A stretch of DNA of 64,000 nt. Source: Anthracocystis setariae. Taxonomy: Eukaryota > Basidiomycota > Ustilaginomycetes > Ustilaginales > Ustilaginaceae. Under the pieces are notes generated by a model. The model was not told where the DNA came from. It saw only the letters and a list, made by a program, of their open reading frames with translations, and searched no databases. Position numbers and translations under genes: made by a program. Below, one piece after another: positions 42,672-51,365 of the stretch (positions are counted from its first letter, which is position 1; each line of letters starts with the position of its first letter). The stretch lies in assembly GCA_928724745.1 (NCBI GenBank), contig CAKMXJ010000008.1, forward strand, positions 744,001-808,000, read 5' to 3'.

Positions 42672-44942
42672 CAGAACTGTAGGACGTGTCCAAAAGCATA
42701 AGGCGAATCTCGCGGCTTCTGACCTCCGCCGTCTGCGGTCGGATCGATGTAAGCACGGCGTAGTTGGGCCGGAGCCAAGCAGGCTACGGAACAAACAGAA
42801 CCTTAGACGCTCGATGCTTGTTTGCTTGTTTGCTTGCTTGCTTGCTTGCTCGCTTGCGAGATTGGCATTTGACAGATTCAGGATTGGTTCGGGTTCGACG
42901 GTGGGATGGTGTCGAATAGGGAAGAGGGAGCTCACACGGCTCATACGGGGCTTGCCCATCTTGGCAGCGAGGATGAGAATGTTGAGCTCAAGCTGTACAT
43001 TGCTGTACGGTACGTGGTGTCCTCACGTCGTGGGCCTGTCGAATGAATCGGTTCCGTTTTGCACTAGTAGTGTTGCTACATTGACCTGCATTGAACAGCA
43101 TTGAACAACGTTTGACACGGCTGCACCGAAACGGTAAGAAGAGGCCAAGCAGCGACCGAGTCGCATTGGAAACAATGTCTGGAATCCAATGTCCGCATGT
43201 CGGCGGTCTGTTGTATGTGCTCCAACGCGACGAGCATGAGGCAGTGCAAGAAGACTTGGTGCGGCGCTGAATCTTTTCGCCCCTTGTCATGACTTTGATA
43301 ACATCCGACATCTTACGTTCGGCTCGCCCCCGCTTGTCTGAGAGCACCGAAGAAAAACAGGAGGATGAGGCAATTCAACATGAGTAGAACAAGTAAGGGC
43401 AAGTGGAAAGATGATCTCGGGTTGCATCGCTGCGAGATCGGATGCGCCGACCTCTTTTCGCACTTAGACCCGCTCTGCCACACTTCTTGTCTGTACTGTA
43501 CTGTATTGTACTGTATGACTTGGTTCTTGGCTGCTGCGCATGTTGTAATGGAAAGATGAAGAGCTCGTGCATTTCTATAGAGTCGGTTGGCGATGCAGGG
43601 GCTCCCCCCCCTGTCATGCTTGATATTACTGTTCAATCTTTTCCACGACTGTACTCCAGCAGGAAGGAACGGACGGGTACCTCTCTACACAACCTACAAA
43701 AGGGACGGAGAGAGACGCGACATGACTGGACATGGCCGCGGATAAAGCTACACACTGTTAGTATGAGAGGCGGTCTATCGTTACAGCATGCATACTGTAC
43801 TGTGCTGTAGTTGCAACAGACGATCCAGTTCCGCGGACCCAAGCAGTGCATCTTCCGACTTCCACCTTGTTCTGCGCACAACGTACTGTACTGTATTTGC
43901 AACAGTGCGAATGCTTTGGCACGCATCGTTATCCGTCTTGGCACTGAAATCATCGTCTGCTCTGACGTCTCATACTCCATCTACATATCAAAGATCCGCA
44001 AACGTTGTGATGGTTGTGAGCATTATATTGTATAACAAGGCCAAGTGAACCCAGGCAGAGCTTCACGAGGGCTGGCTTCGAGACCCTTCTGCTTTCGAGA
44101 GGCATGGTGGCTTCCCTTCCACATCACGAGAAGGGTCGAGATTTTTGCCGCCTGTCAGATTTTGGAGCAGAAAAAGGCGCAATTTTTTCGCCCAAATTAA
44201 GGTTTTTGTTTTTCGGCTCGTCTCTGGCGCTCCTGCTTGGCTCGAGCTGTACCCGTTTGAATGGTACAGTTACAGAGTGAATATTGTAGCGTGAGAGTTG
44301 GGTTGGGCTGCCGACTGCCGCCTGCCGACTGACGCCTTACTGTATTGAACCATCCGACACGGGCTTGTATCGCCAAAGTGTAAAATGGTGCTCGGTCCCG
44401 ACTTAGTACAGTATCACTTCCCACACCTCCGCTTGGTTCCGTCTTGATCGCATCTCTTCGTGTTCGTGTCCATTGCCTCAACGCGATCAGGACAGAGCTC
44501 GATTGCAAACTCACTTCAGCGGATTCCGACACCGCTCTCTCTCCGACTGATACCACGACCCACGGACCGTCCCCTCCTAATCTGCATGGCTGACGTCGCC
44601 TAACCGAGTTCAACCGCATTTCAATCCTGCAACCAACCCACCTCTTCTGGTTACCTGGTGGTCACCTTCTTTTCACTCATGCCCTCCTAGGCCGCTCGTT
44701 GCACATGCAGACACTCGTCTCGAAACCTTGCACCTGACGGACAGGCAAGTCTCGCTTCGACCCGATCTCTACAGCTTCTTGAGGTGCTAGACTGTCAGGA
44801 CAGGTTGTTGCCTCGCTGCTCAAGTCCTGTTCCCACCACGTCCCACCGGTGCTGACGCCGACTGGACGGCCTTGGTGCCGGTCAAAAAACCTCGAACAGA
44901 CGCGATTCCGATCTTGTCAGCCGTCGTCGTGATACTTGCGAC
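42672..44942. other. Long intergenic region upstream of IRE1
   Basis: 2.3 kb. It holds a TTGC/TTTGC run (42815-42857) and many TACTGTAC-like motifs (43491-43517, 43796-43808, 43881-43895, 44338, 44408). The last 400 bp are C/T-rich, as expected for a 5' UTR. No gene or RNA recognised. Confidence 0.5.
42815..42857. repeat. TTGC/TTTGC tandem repeat
   Basis: A run of about ten CTTG-type units, slightly interrupted, 145 bp beyond the right end of the pogo-type element. Confidence 0.8.
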
Positions 44943-47900
44943 ATGCCTCGTACACTCTCGAATCCACGGCGGCTTGCCGCGACATCGTACCGCGGCCACT
45001 TCTTCTTGCAACTCATCATCTGGGCACTTGTTGTCGTCGTCTTTGATGCTTGTTCAGGAGCCTCAGCCAGTCTTGCCGATGATCCCAACTCCAGCGTTCC
45101 CACGTCACAACAGCGCGACCTCATCCGAACTCGCAGCCAACACCAACTTGCCGCTGCTGGCTCACGTTTTCGAAGCGTTCCATCCACCCGTCCAACTTCC
45201 GCCGCTGATTTACAACTTGCCAACACCGTCATTCTCACCACTGTCGAAGGCGGACTCTATGCATTAGATCGAGAGTCAGGCAGACAGCTTTGGTCCTTGT
45301 CACCACATGCCAGCCACGAATCCGACTCGCTTCTTCGACCACTTGTCACAGCTCTCTATGGCAAAGAACAAAGATCATTCGCCGAACTAGCGCAGGGCGG
45401 ACTCGCCTTTGCTTCTCCTCTCAGCGAATCTTCACCCTTGCTCGAAACTGGAGGCATCTACATAGTCGAGCCATCGTCAGCTGGCGACATCTACGTACTG
45501 TCTTCAGCAACCGCCAAGACAGCTTCGGCCGATGCGGCAAGCGGTGGGCCCGGAAGTGTTCAGCTGGACAAGCTTCCGTTGACGTTGCCTCAGCTTGTTG
45601 AGCTCAGCCCGTTCTCGTTTGCAGGTGACGATTCCCGCGTCTTTGTTGGTCAGAAGCAGACCACCCTCGTCGAGCTCAATATCCAAACAGGAGAGCTCGG
45701 TGCCGTCTTTGGCGGGCGACAATCCGGCGTGTGGTGCGGTTCGCAGGCTCACGATCTGGATCCCAACCCTCTGGCATCCCCATTCGGCGCCAAGCAGGGC
45801 AACGACTTTGCCAGCGCCGAGTCTTGCATTGATGACGAACCGACACTCTCCGGATCCTCGTCCAAATGGACGTCCCAGCTCGCCTACATCGGCAGAACCG
45901 ACTATATCCTCAACATCCATTCCCGCAACTCGCCAGAAGCGCTTCAGACGCTTCATTTCAGCACTTTTGCTCCAAATGCAGGTGACCGCGACATCCAGAT
46001 CCTATGGACACAAGCCGATCACCCGGATCAACGCGCCATGCTCGGCATGCCTGAAGAGGGCAGCGTCGTGTGCTTCAACCTCACCCAATCAGATCGTGCA
46101 GCCCGCGGCGATGTTTCGGGCGATGACCACTCTCGACCACTCTGGTCGACCGAGCTGCGTGCCAGCGTTGCTGGTGTCTTTGACGTAGTCTATCCAGCAC
46201 CTCATCTCCAGAACACCAGGTCGCTCAGCCGGCCGATCTTGGTAGCCCATCCACCTGCACCGCTGCACCGCATCTTCCCGCAAATCAGCGAGCATCAGAA
46301 CCGAGATCATCAAGCGCGTGAATATGATGGCGCCGTGGCACCAATGCGTCGCTCGGCTTACCTCGGTATCGCTGGCGACAGCTTGTACGCGATGAGCTCG
46401 CATCGCTTCCCGTTGGTGGCTTTCACCTCAAGAGCTTCTGCGGGCCTCACAGATGGTTCCGAGTCGGCTGACGGAGACTGGTACCCCGGCCTGCCGCCGT
46501 CGCAGCGCGATTGGGCTCACGAAGGCCAGCGCAAGTGCCTCTCGTTTGGGTGCTGGCTCGGCAGCTACTCGCTTCGAATCGACTCGACAGCAGAAGGAAG
46601 GCTGCGTGACACGCTTCTCGCAGCACATCCGACGCTGGAAATCGATGGCAGCCAGCCGCGACTCGGCCTCGGTGATCGCCCCGCCTTTCAGCCAGACAGC
46701 CCTTCTGTCCATAATGGATCGCAAAGTGATCGCTCCTCGTCGGCATCCTCGCAGCCATCGCGATCAATTCAGGGCAAGGAGAAATCCTCGCCTCGCACAA
46801 ATCGACCGAAAAGTCGCAATTCTGAAGACGATGAGTCGAGCGAATCGCTTCGCAAGCCAAAACGCCCATCCGATCACGGTGATGGTCCAGCTCGGCCCTG
46901 GAAAGCACGCTTGGCGCTCGTCTTGCTTCAAGTCATTGGCGTGCTCGTCATCTCGGTTTTGGCAGGCGCCACCTACCTTGGGCTTCAAGAGCAGAAGGCA
47001 AGAGCTGAGAAACAGGCAGCTGAGATCGCCAAAGGTGTGGTATGGATCCCCGTACTCAAGGAAGATGAGGCCGGCTTTTCCGGCGAGGCCAATGTCGAAA
47101 AGCTTCGTGCGGAGGAAGAACGACAGCTGCAAAAGGCCATCAACCTTTCCAAGAAGGATACCAAATCCGCTTCCTCTACATCAGCGTCCGTTACGCGTCC
47201 AAGCACCTCGAAACTGGAAGCCGACGATGTCGACGATGACGATGCAGAGGACGGCCAAGATGGTTCCAGCGCGAATGCCAAGAAAAACAAGAACAAAAGA
47301 AGACGTAGAGGCAAGCGTGGCGGCGCTGCCGTCGCTGCCAAGGCTGCCAAGGGTAGTAGCAAGGAAGGCAGTGCAGCAGAGGCCCAAGACAGCACCATGG
47401 ACAGGGTCGACGATGCAGATGACTTAAATGCGGAAGGAGACGAGACAGAGATTGGCAAGCCTCAGCGAACTCCAAGCTCTCAAGGCGCACAAGACCATGT
47501 TGGAGCCACGCCGCCTCGCAAGCCTAATGGTGTGGATGCCAGCCGATCCAGCAATGAGAGTGCGACAAATGCGTCGGACAGCGCCTCGTCCAACGAGAAC
47601 GAGCCTACGACGCCACGAAAGCGCATGCAGCCAGAGCTCAAGGCTGGCAAACTAAGCAATCTGCGCACGGCAGCTCTGGGAGCAAGCGACAGTCTGCAGC
47701 GCGCACAACAGCTGATGTCACCGCAGCTTGGATCGCCTCTGCTCAATACTGGCTGGGGTGGCTTCGAGGAGGAAGATGCTGCATCGGTTGGCAAGGCCGC
47801 GGCCCAAATCGCCGCGCATGGCGCTAGCCAGTTTGCAGGTGCCAGTCCGACCAATGGCGTCAGCACATCGTCGCTTACCATCTCGGACGAGGTGCTCGGC

Positions 47901-49178
47901 TACGGATCTTCAGGCACAGTTGTGTTCCGAGGCACGTTCCAAGGACGTGCAGTGGCTGTCAAGCGTCTGCTGCGTGATTTCGTCCACGTGGCCTCCAAAG
48001 AAGTCTCGCTTCTCGAGTCGGCTGACAACCATCCCAACGTCATTCGGTACTTTTACAAGGAGTTGACGCCCAGCTTCCTGTTCATTGCTCTGGAGCTTTG
48101 CCCAGCCAGCCTGGCCGAAGTGGTGGAGAGACCAGCAGACTATCGCGATCTCAGCAATCTGCTCGATCCCAAGCGGGCACTGCAACAGATCAGTTCTGGT
48201 CTGCGGCATCTGCATTCGCTGTCGATCGTACATCGTGACATCAAGCCGCAGAACATTTTGGTGGCTACCTCGACCAACGGCAGACACCTCAAGATGCTGC
48301 TTTCGGATTTTGGTCTCTCGAAGCGTTTGGACGGCATGGCACAGACCAGCTTCTCCCAAACCGTCAACAATCCAGGAGGAACCGTGGGATGGCGTGCTCC
48401 GGAGATCTTGCGTGGCGACGTCAACCTGGACGCTGGATCCGAGTCCGAGTCGTCCATGGGCAACCATCCGAACAGAGCCAACCCTTCGCGCGAGGAGAAG
48501 TCGCGCTTGACGCGTGCCGTCGACATCTTTGCGCTGGGCTGTCTGGCATACTATGTGCTGTCCAACGGCGACCATCCATTCGGATCGAGGTTTGAGCGCG
48601 AGATGAACATCATCCGAAAGCGCGTCGACCTTTCGCGATTGGATGGTCTGGGCGAGGAAGGACACGAAGCCCAGGACCTTGTGCTCAAGATGGTCTGTCA
48701 CGACCCTCGTCAGCGTCCGTCAGCGGCCAAAGTGTTGACTCATCCTTACTTCTGGGATCCGAACAAACGACTCAATTTCCTCCAAGACGCCTCGGACCGC
48801 TTCGAGATTATGGAAAAGGACCCACCCACTGCTTCTCTCGTGGTTCTGGAATCCAAGGCGCGCAACGTCCTGGGCACCGACTGGCATCGTCGTTGCGACA
48901 AGCTGTTCCTGGAGAATCTGGGCAAATTCCGAAAGTACGACCCAACGTCGGTGCAGGATCTGTTGCGTGCGATGCGGAACAAGAAGCATCACTACCAAGA
49001 TTTGCCACCGACTTTGAAAAAGATCTTGGGGCCTTTGCCGGATGGATATCTCAACTACTTTACCAGGAGGTTCCCCGAGCTCTTCCTGCATGTTTACAAT
49101 ACGATTGTGGAACAGCCGTTGATCAGGACCGAGCCGGTGTTCAGGGAGTATTTCCACTGTGCAGAGCCCGAACACTGA
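44943..49178 (+). CDS. IRE1: ER stress sensor kinase/endoribonuclease Ire1
   Basis: A 1411-residue, intronless protein. A hydrophobic N-terminal segment (FFLQLIIWALVVVVF, about residues 20-34) serves as signal sequence. A luminal beta-propeller-like sensor follows, with TVEGGLYALDRESGRQLWSL near residue 100. A transmembrane helix lies near 655-680 (LALVLLQVIGVLVISVLAGA), then a charged linker. The cytosolic kinase begins near 980 (LGYGSSGTVVFRG, AVKRLL, HRDIKPQNIL near 1098, DFGLSKRL, GTVGWRAPEIL), and the KEN RNase domain runs to the C terminus (LLRAMRNKKHHYQDLP and YFTRRFPELFLHVY). Ire1 senses misfolded ER protein and splices the HAC1-type mRNA (cib1 in Ustilago maydis). The downstream copia element begins 270 bp after the stop. 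Confidence 0.96.
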   Translation: MPRTLSNPRRLAATSYRGHFFLQLIIWALVVVVFDACSGASASLADDPNSSVPTSQQRDLIRTRSQHQLAAAGSRFRSVPSTRPTSAADLQLANTVILTTVEGGLYALDRESGRQLWSLSPHASHESDSLLRPLVTALYGKEQRSFAELAQGGLAFASPLSESSPLLETGGIYIVEPSSAGDIYVLSSATAKTASADAASGGPGSVQLDKLPLTLPQLVELSPFSFAGDDSRVFVGQKQTTLVELNIQTGELGAVFGGRQSGVWCGSQAHDLDPNPLASPFGAKQGNDFASAESCIDDEPTLSGSSSKWTSQLAYIGRTDYILNIHSRNSPEALQTLHFSTFAPNAGDRDIQILWTQADHPDQRAMLGMPEEGSVVCFNLTQSDRAARGDVSGDDHSRPLWSTELRASVAGVFDVVYPAPHLQNTRSLSRPILVAHPPAPLHRIFPQISEHQNRDHQAREYDGAVAPMRRSAYLGIAGDSLYAMSSHRFPLVAFTSRASAGLTDGSESADGDWYPGLPPSQRDWAHEGQRKCLSFGCWLGSYSLRIDSTAEGRLRDTLLAAHPTLEIDGSQPRLGLGDRPAFQPDSPSVHNGSQSDRSSSASSQPSRSIQGKEKSSPRTNRPKSRNSEDDESSESLRKPKRPSDHGDGPARPWKARLALVLLQVIGVLVISVLAGATYLGLQEQKARAEKQAAEIAKGVVWIPVLKEDEAGFSGEANVEKLRAEEERQLQKAINLSKKDTKSASSTSASVTRPSTSKLEADDVDDDDAEDGQDGSSANAKKNKNKRRRRGKRGGAAVAAKAAKGSSKEGSAAEAQDSTMDRVDDADDLNAEGDETEIGKPQRTPSSQGAQDHVGATPPRKPNGVDASRSSNESATNASDSASSNENEPTTPRKRMQPELKAGKLSNLRTAALGASDSLQRAQQLMSPQLGSPLLNTGWGGFEEEDAASVGKAAAQIAAHGASQFAGASPTNGVSTSSLTISDEVLGYGSSGTVVFRGTFQGRAVAVKRLLRDFVHVASKEVSLLESADNHPNVIRYFYKELTPSFLFIALELCPASLAEVVERPADYRDLSNLLDPKRALQQISSGLRHLHSLSIVHRDIKPQNILVATSTNGRHLKMLLSDFGLSKRLDGMAQTSFSQTVNNPGGTVGWRAPEILRGDVNLDAGSESESSMGNHPNRANPSREEKSRLTRAVDIFALGCLAYYVLSNGDHPFGSRFEREMNIIRKRVDLSRLDGLGEEGHEAQDLVLKMVCHDPRQRPSAAKVLTHPYFWDPNKRLNFLQDASDRFEIMEKDPPTASLVVLESKARNVLGTDWHRRCDKLFLENLGKFRKYDPTSVQDLLRAMRNKKHHYQDLPPTLKKILGPLPDGYLNYFTRRFPELFLHVYNTIVEQPLIRTEPVFREYFHCAEPEH

Positions 49179-49442
49179 TAGGCTTGCCGATAGTTGTCCG
49201 CTTGCTATGTCTTTATTCCGTCATTTGGCATTTTTATGTGCCTGGCCAAGCCGTTCTGATTGGCGAGGTCTCACTGTATTTGTATCGTAACTTGTTTCTA
49301 TCGCATGTGCAATGTATGTATGTATGTATTTCTCGATCCCTTGAGCAAGTTCTTTGTTTGAGTATACTGTGGTCACGATCTAGCTGAGAAGATATGGTTG
49401 GAAGCAAGAATTCTCGGAAGTCGGAAAGTTGGTGGAGCGGAA
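49179..49442. other. IRE1 3' flank
   Basis: 264 bp up to the retrotransposon target duplication; contains a TGTA tetranucleotide run near 49313-49327 and presumably the IRE1 polyadenylation site. Confidence 0.4.
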
Positions 49443-49447
49443 GAGTT

Positions 49448-49679
49448 TGTGAAAAATAAATGAGAAACTAACTGGAATTTCGGCTGCTAAAATACGTGAA
49501 TCTGACCAACTTATATACAAAATTGAGGTTGCGACGTCTGTGCTGTAGCATACCGCATATTGTAGTGAAGTCGCTGGTGCATACCGCATATCGCATATCG
49601 AAAATGTGGATCGGGGAAACTATCGTGAACTAACATATTTTGTGGGATTTTATTCTTTGACTCGAGACAATTCTTAACA
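49448..49679 (-). repeat. 3' LTR of the copia element
   Basis: 232 bp, TG...CA, read as identical to 55605-55836. On the element's coding strand it is the downstream LTR. Confidence 0.95.
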
Positions 49680-49688
49680 CTCCCCCTT
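49680..49688 (-). other. Polypurine tract of the copia element
   Basis: On the coding strand AAGGGGGAG lies directly before the TG of the 3' LTR, the expected place for plus-strand DNA priming. Confidence 0.8.
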
Positions 49689-49795
49689 CGAGGCAAAGAG
49701 TGTTGCGACATCGATATGATCGCTTGAAACTTGAGTGGCGGACTTCGTAACAGGGGAAGGATTCTAGGAACAGGATTTTGGAATTGTATTTATAC

Positions 49796-50644
49796 TTATT
49801 GTTCGTTGTCGCTGGTGTTTGAGAACGCCCTCGGATCCTCCATGCATCGCGTGACTACGACTTCGGGGTCATGCTCGCGCTCCAAGTCTTCGTCGTCCAG
49901 GGGCTCGCAGAGATCGTATCTAGCGAGAAAGTCGAAGTATTCCCCGAGCATTTCGTTATTTCCCTCGAACCAATGTACGCTGAGCTGTTGAATTAGTAGT
50001 CGTAGTTGATAATCAAAGCCAATGTAATCGTCGAGCATTTGCATGGTTCTCTCTCCGGTGGTTCGAAGATTCTCGATGGTGGCATTTAGGGCAGTGTCTT
50101 TGGCGCGCAGCGTTCGCATCGTTGATTCGAAGTCGCTCCTTGCTGCTCGAAGTTCTCCCTGGCGGCGAGCATTGTCGAGTTGAGTCCTTCGCGAGTTGAG
50201 GGAGCGGACATTAGTATCCAGCGAACAAGGTCTCTTCTTCTTATAGCACCGAAAGCACTTGGTGCTGCGACTTCCTCGCTTGACGACCTTTGCTGGATGC
50301 TGACATCGGTGCCTTCCTACTCTACAGGTATGACACTTTTCCTCCGGGTCCTGCCCTCCGTCATCCCCATCCTCAGCTTCTGGCTCCAACTCGATTTCCT
50401 CCTCCTCTTCCTCGCCGCCCTCTTCTTCCTCGTTATCCCCCTCCTGGCCATCATCCGAGTCCTCCTCTCCATTATCCGCGAAGTCGGACCCTCCTTCCTC
50501 GCTGTCTCCACCGTCGTCGCACACCATCGCCATCATGCGCCTCTGAATTACCGAACTGGTAGCACTCTCATCAGAGTCACTACCGCCGTTGCTGTTGCTG
50601 CTGTCGCTTTCAAAGCGAATGTGGATAGGGCGAGTGGTCGCCAT
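49796..50644 (-). CDS. Accessory ORF of the copia element with zinc-cluster-like motif
   Basis: A 282-residue open frame from its first ATG, located between pol and the 3' LTR, in pol orientation, where env or accessory genes sit in other elements. The N-terminal 100 residues are very acidic with Asp/Glu runs. Residues about 104-143 contain two C-x2-C-x6-C units (CHTCRVGRHRC and CFRCYKKKRPC) 15 residues apart, with basic residues between: the cysteine pattern of fungal Zn2Cys6 DNA-binding clusters, though the linker is at or beyond the long end of the usual range. A helical, likely coiled-coil segment follows (about 155-215), then an acidic C terminus. There is no signal peptide or membrane helix, so it is not an envelope protein. 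Function is unknown; a nucleic-acid-binding or regulatory role is inference. Confidence 0.75.
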   Translation of the reverse strand: MATTRPIHIRFESDSSNSNGGSDSDESATSSVIQRRMMAMVCDDGGDSEEGGSDFADNGEEDSDDGQEGDNEEEEGGEEEEEEIELEPEAEDGDDGGQDPEEKCHTCRVGRHRCQHPAKVVKRGSRSTKCFRCYKKKRPCSLDTNVRSLNSRRTQLDNARRQGELRAARSDFESTMRTLRAKDTALNATIENLRTTGERTMQMLDDYIGFDYQLRLLIQQLSVHWFEGNNEMLGEYFDFLARYDLCEPLDDEDLEREHDPEVVVTRCMEDPRAFSNTSDNEQ

Positions 50645-51365
50645 AATGAGTGGTGTAGAATGGGATGTGTGTGTGTGTGTGGGGGGGGTTTGAGTGTTGT
50701 CGGATGGTTGAATTACCTCCTCTTCGTCGATGTTGGCGATCCTATATATAACTTTTCTCCCCCTACTTCGTAGCTCCCCCTGTTTCGCTATACGCTTGCT
50801 TGAGAAATCATCTTGCCTTTACCATTTCGCACCGTTTTCGCTGTACAGCCGTAGCAAATGCTTGAGCTAGACTGCTGAGTTGCCTGTCGATGTCGCCATA
50901 TCTGCGCACCTCCGTACGGTCTGATTTCGGTGCGCTCTATCCTCTTTGCGCCGTTATCGTTCTGCGCAATCTTAACGCTTTGTGCGTGCTTGTCTTCATG
51001 GTTGAGGCATCGGACCACTAATCAATCGTATTCCCTTTGACCTCCGGCGATTTCGGTCGACGAAGTCGTAGTATTTTCCTTGTACTTGATATCCGAAGTC
51101 ACGTTCGGTGACGGTTCGGGACGGTAATTTTGAACGTCCCACCAAATTTAACTTTCCCTTTCGGGATTTCTAATTTTCTTTTCGTTCCTTTTCCTTGGTG
51201 CATCCGAATGAAGTTTATTTCGGATCACTTCGGTGTCTTCATTATGCTTTGTCCCCCCACCTTTGTCACGATGTCACCCCTATTCTTGGTTTTGTGAACC
51301 TTGAGTGTACCCTTGGCCCACTTTACTTCACATGTGGCGCCGACCGTATAATTTTATTTTGAGTT
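50645..51365. other. Spacer between pol and accessory ORF
   Basis: 721 bp inside the copia element without an open frame of note. It contains a TG-dinucleotide/G run near 50668-50690 and a TATA-like stretch at 50741-50751. Confidence 0.6.
50741..50751 (-). promoter_or_regulatory. TATA-like sequence upstream of the accessory ORF
   Basis: On the minus strand TTATATATAGG lies about 100 nt upstream of the accessory ORF start codon. It could be a separate internal promoter; this is positional inference only. Confidence 0.35.

Noticed and set aside
43442..43810. 122-codon frame in the IRE1 upstream region
   Set aside because: Low-complexity, overlaps TACTGTAC repeats and has no recognisable motif.
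49511..49711. Small frame repeated in both LTRs (about 66 codons)
   Set aside because: It simply reads across the LTR sequence and into flanks; duplication is explained by the LTRs.
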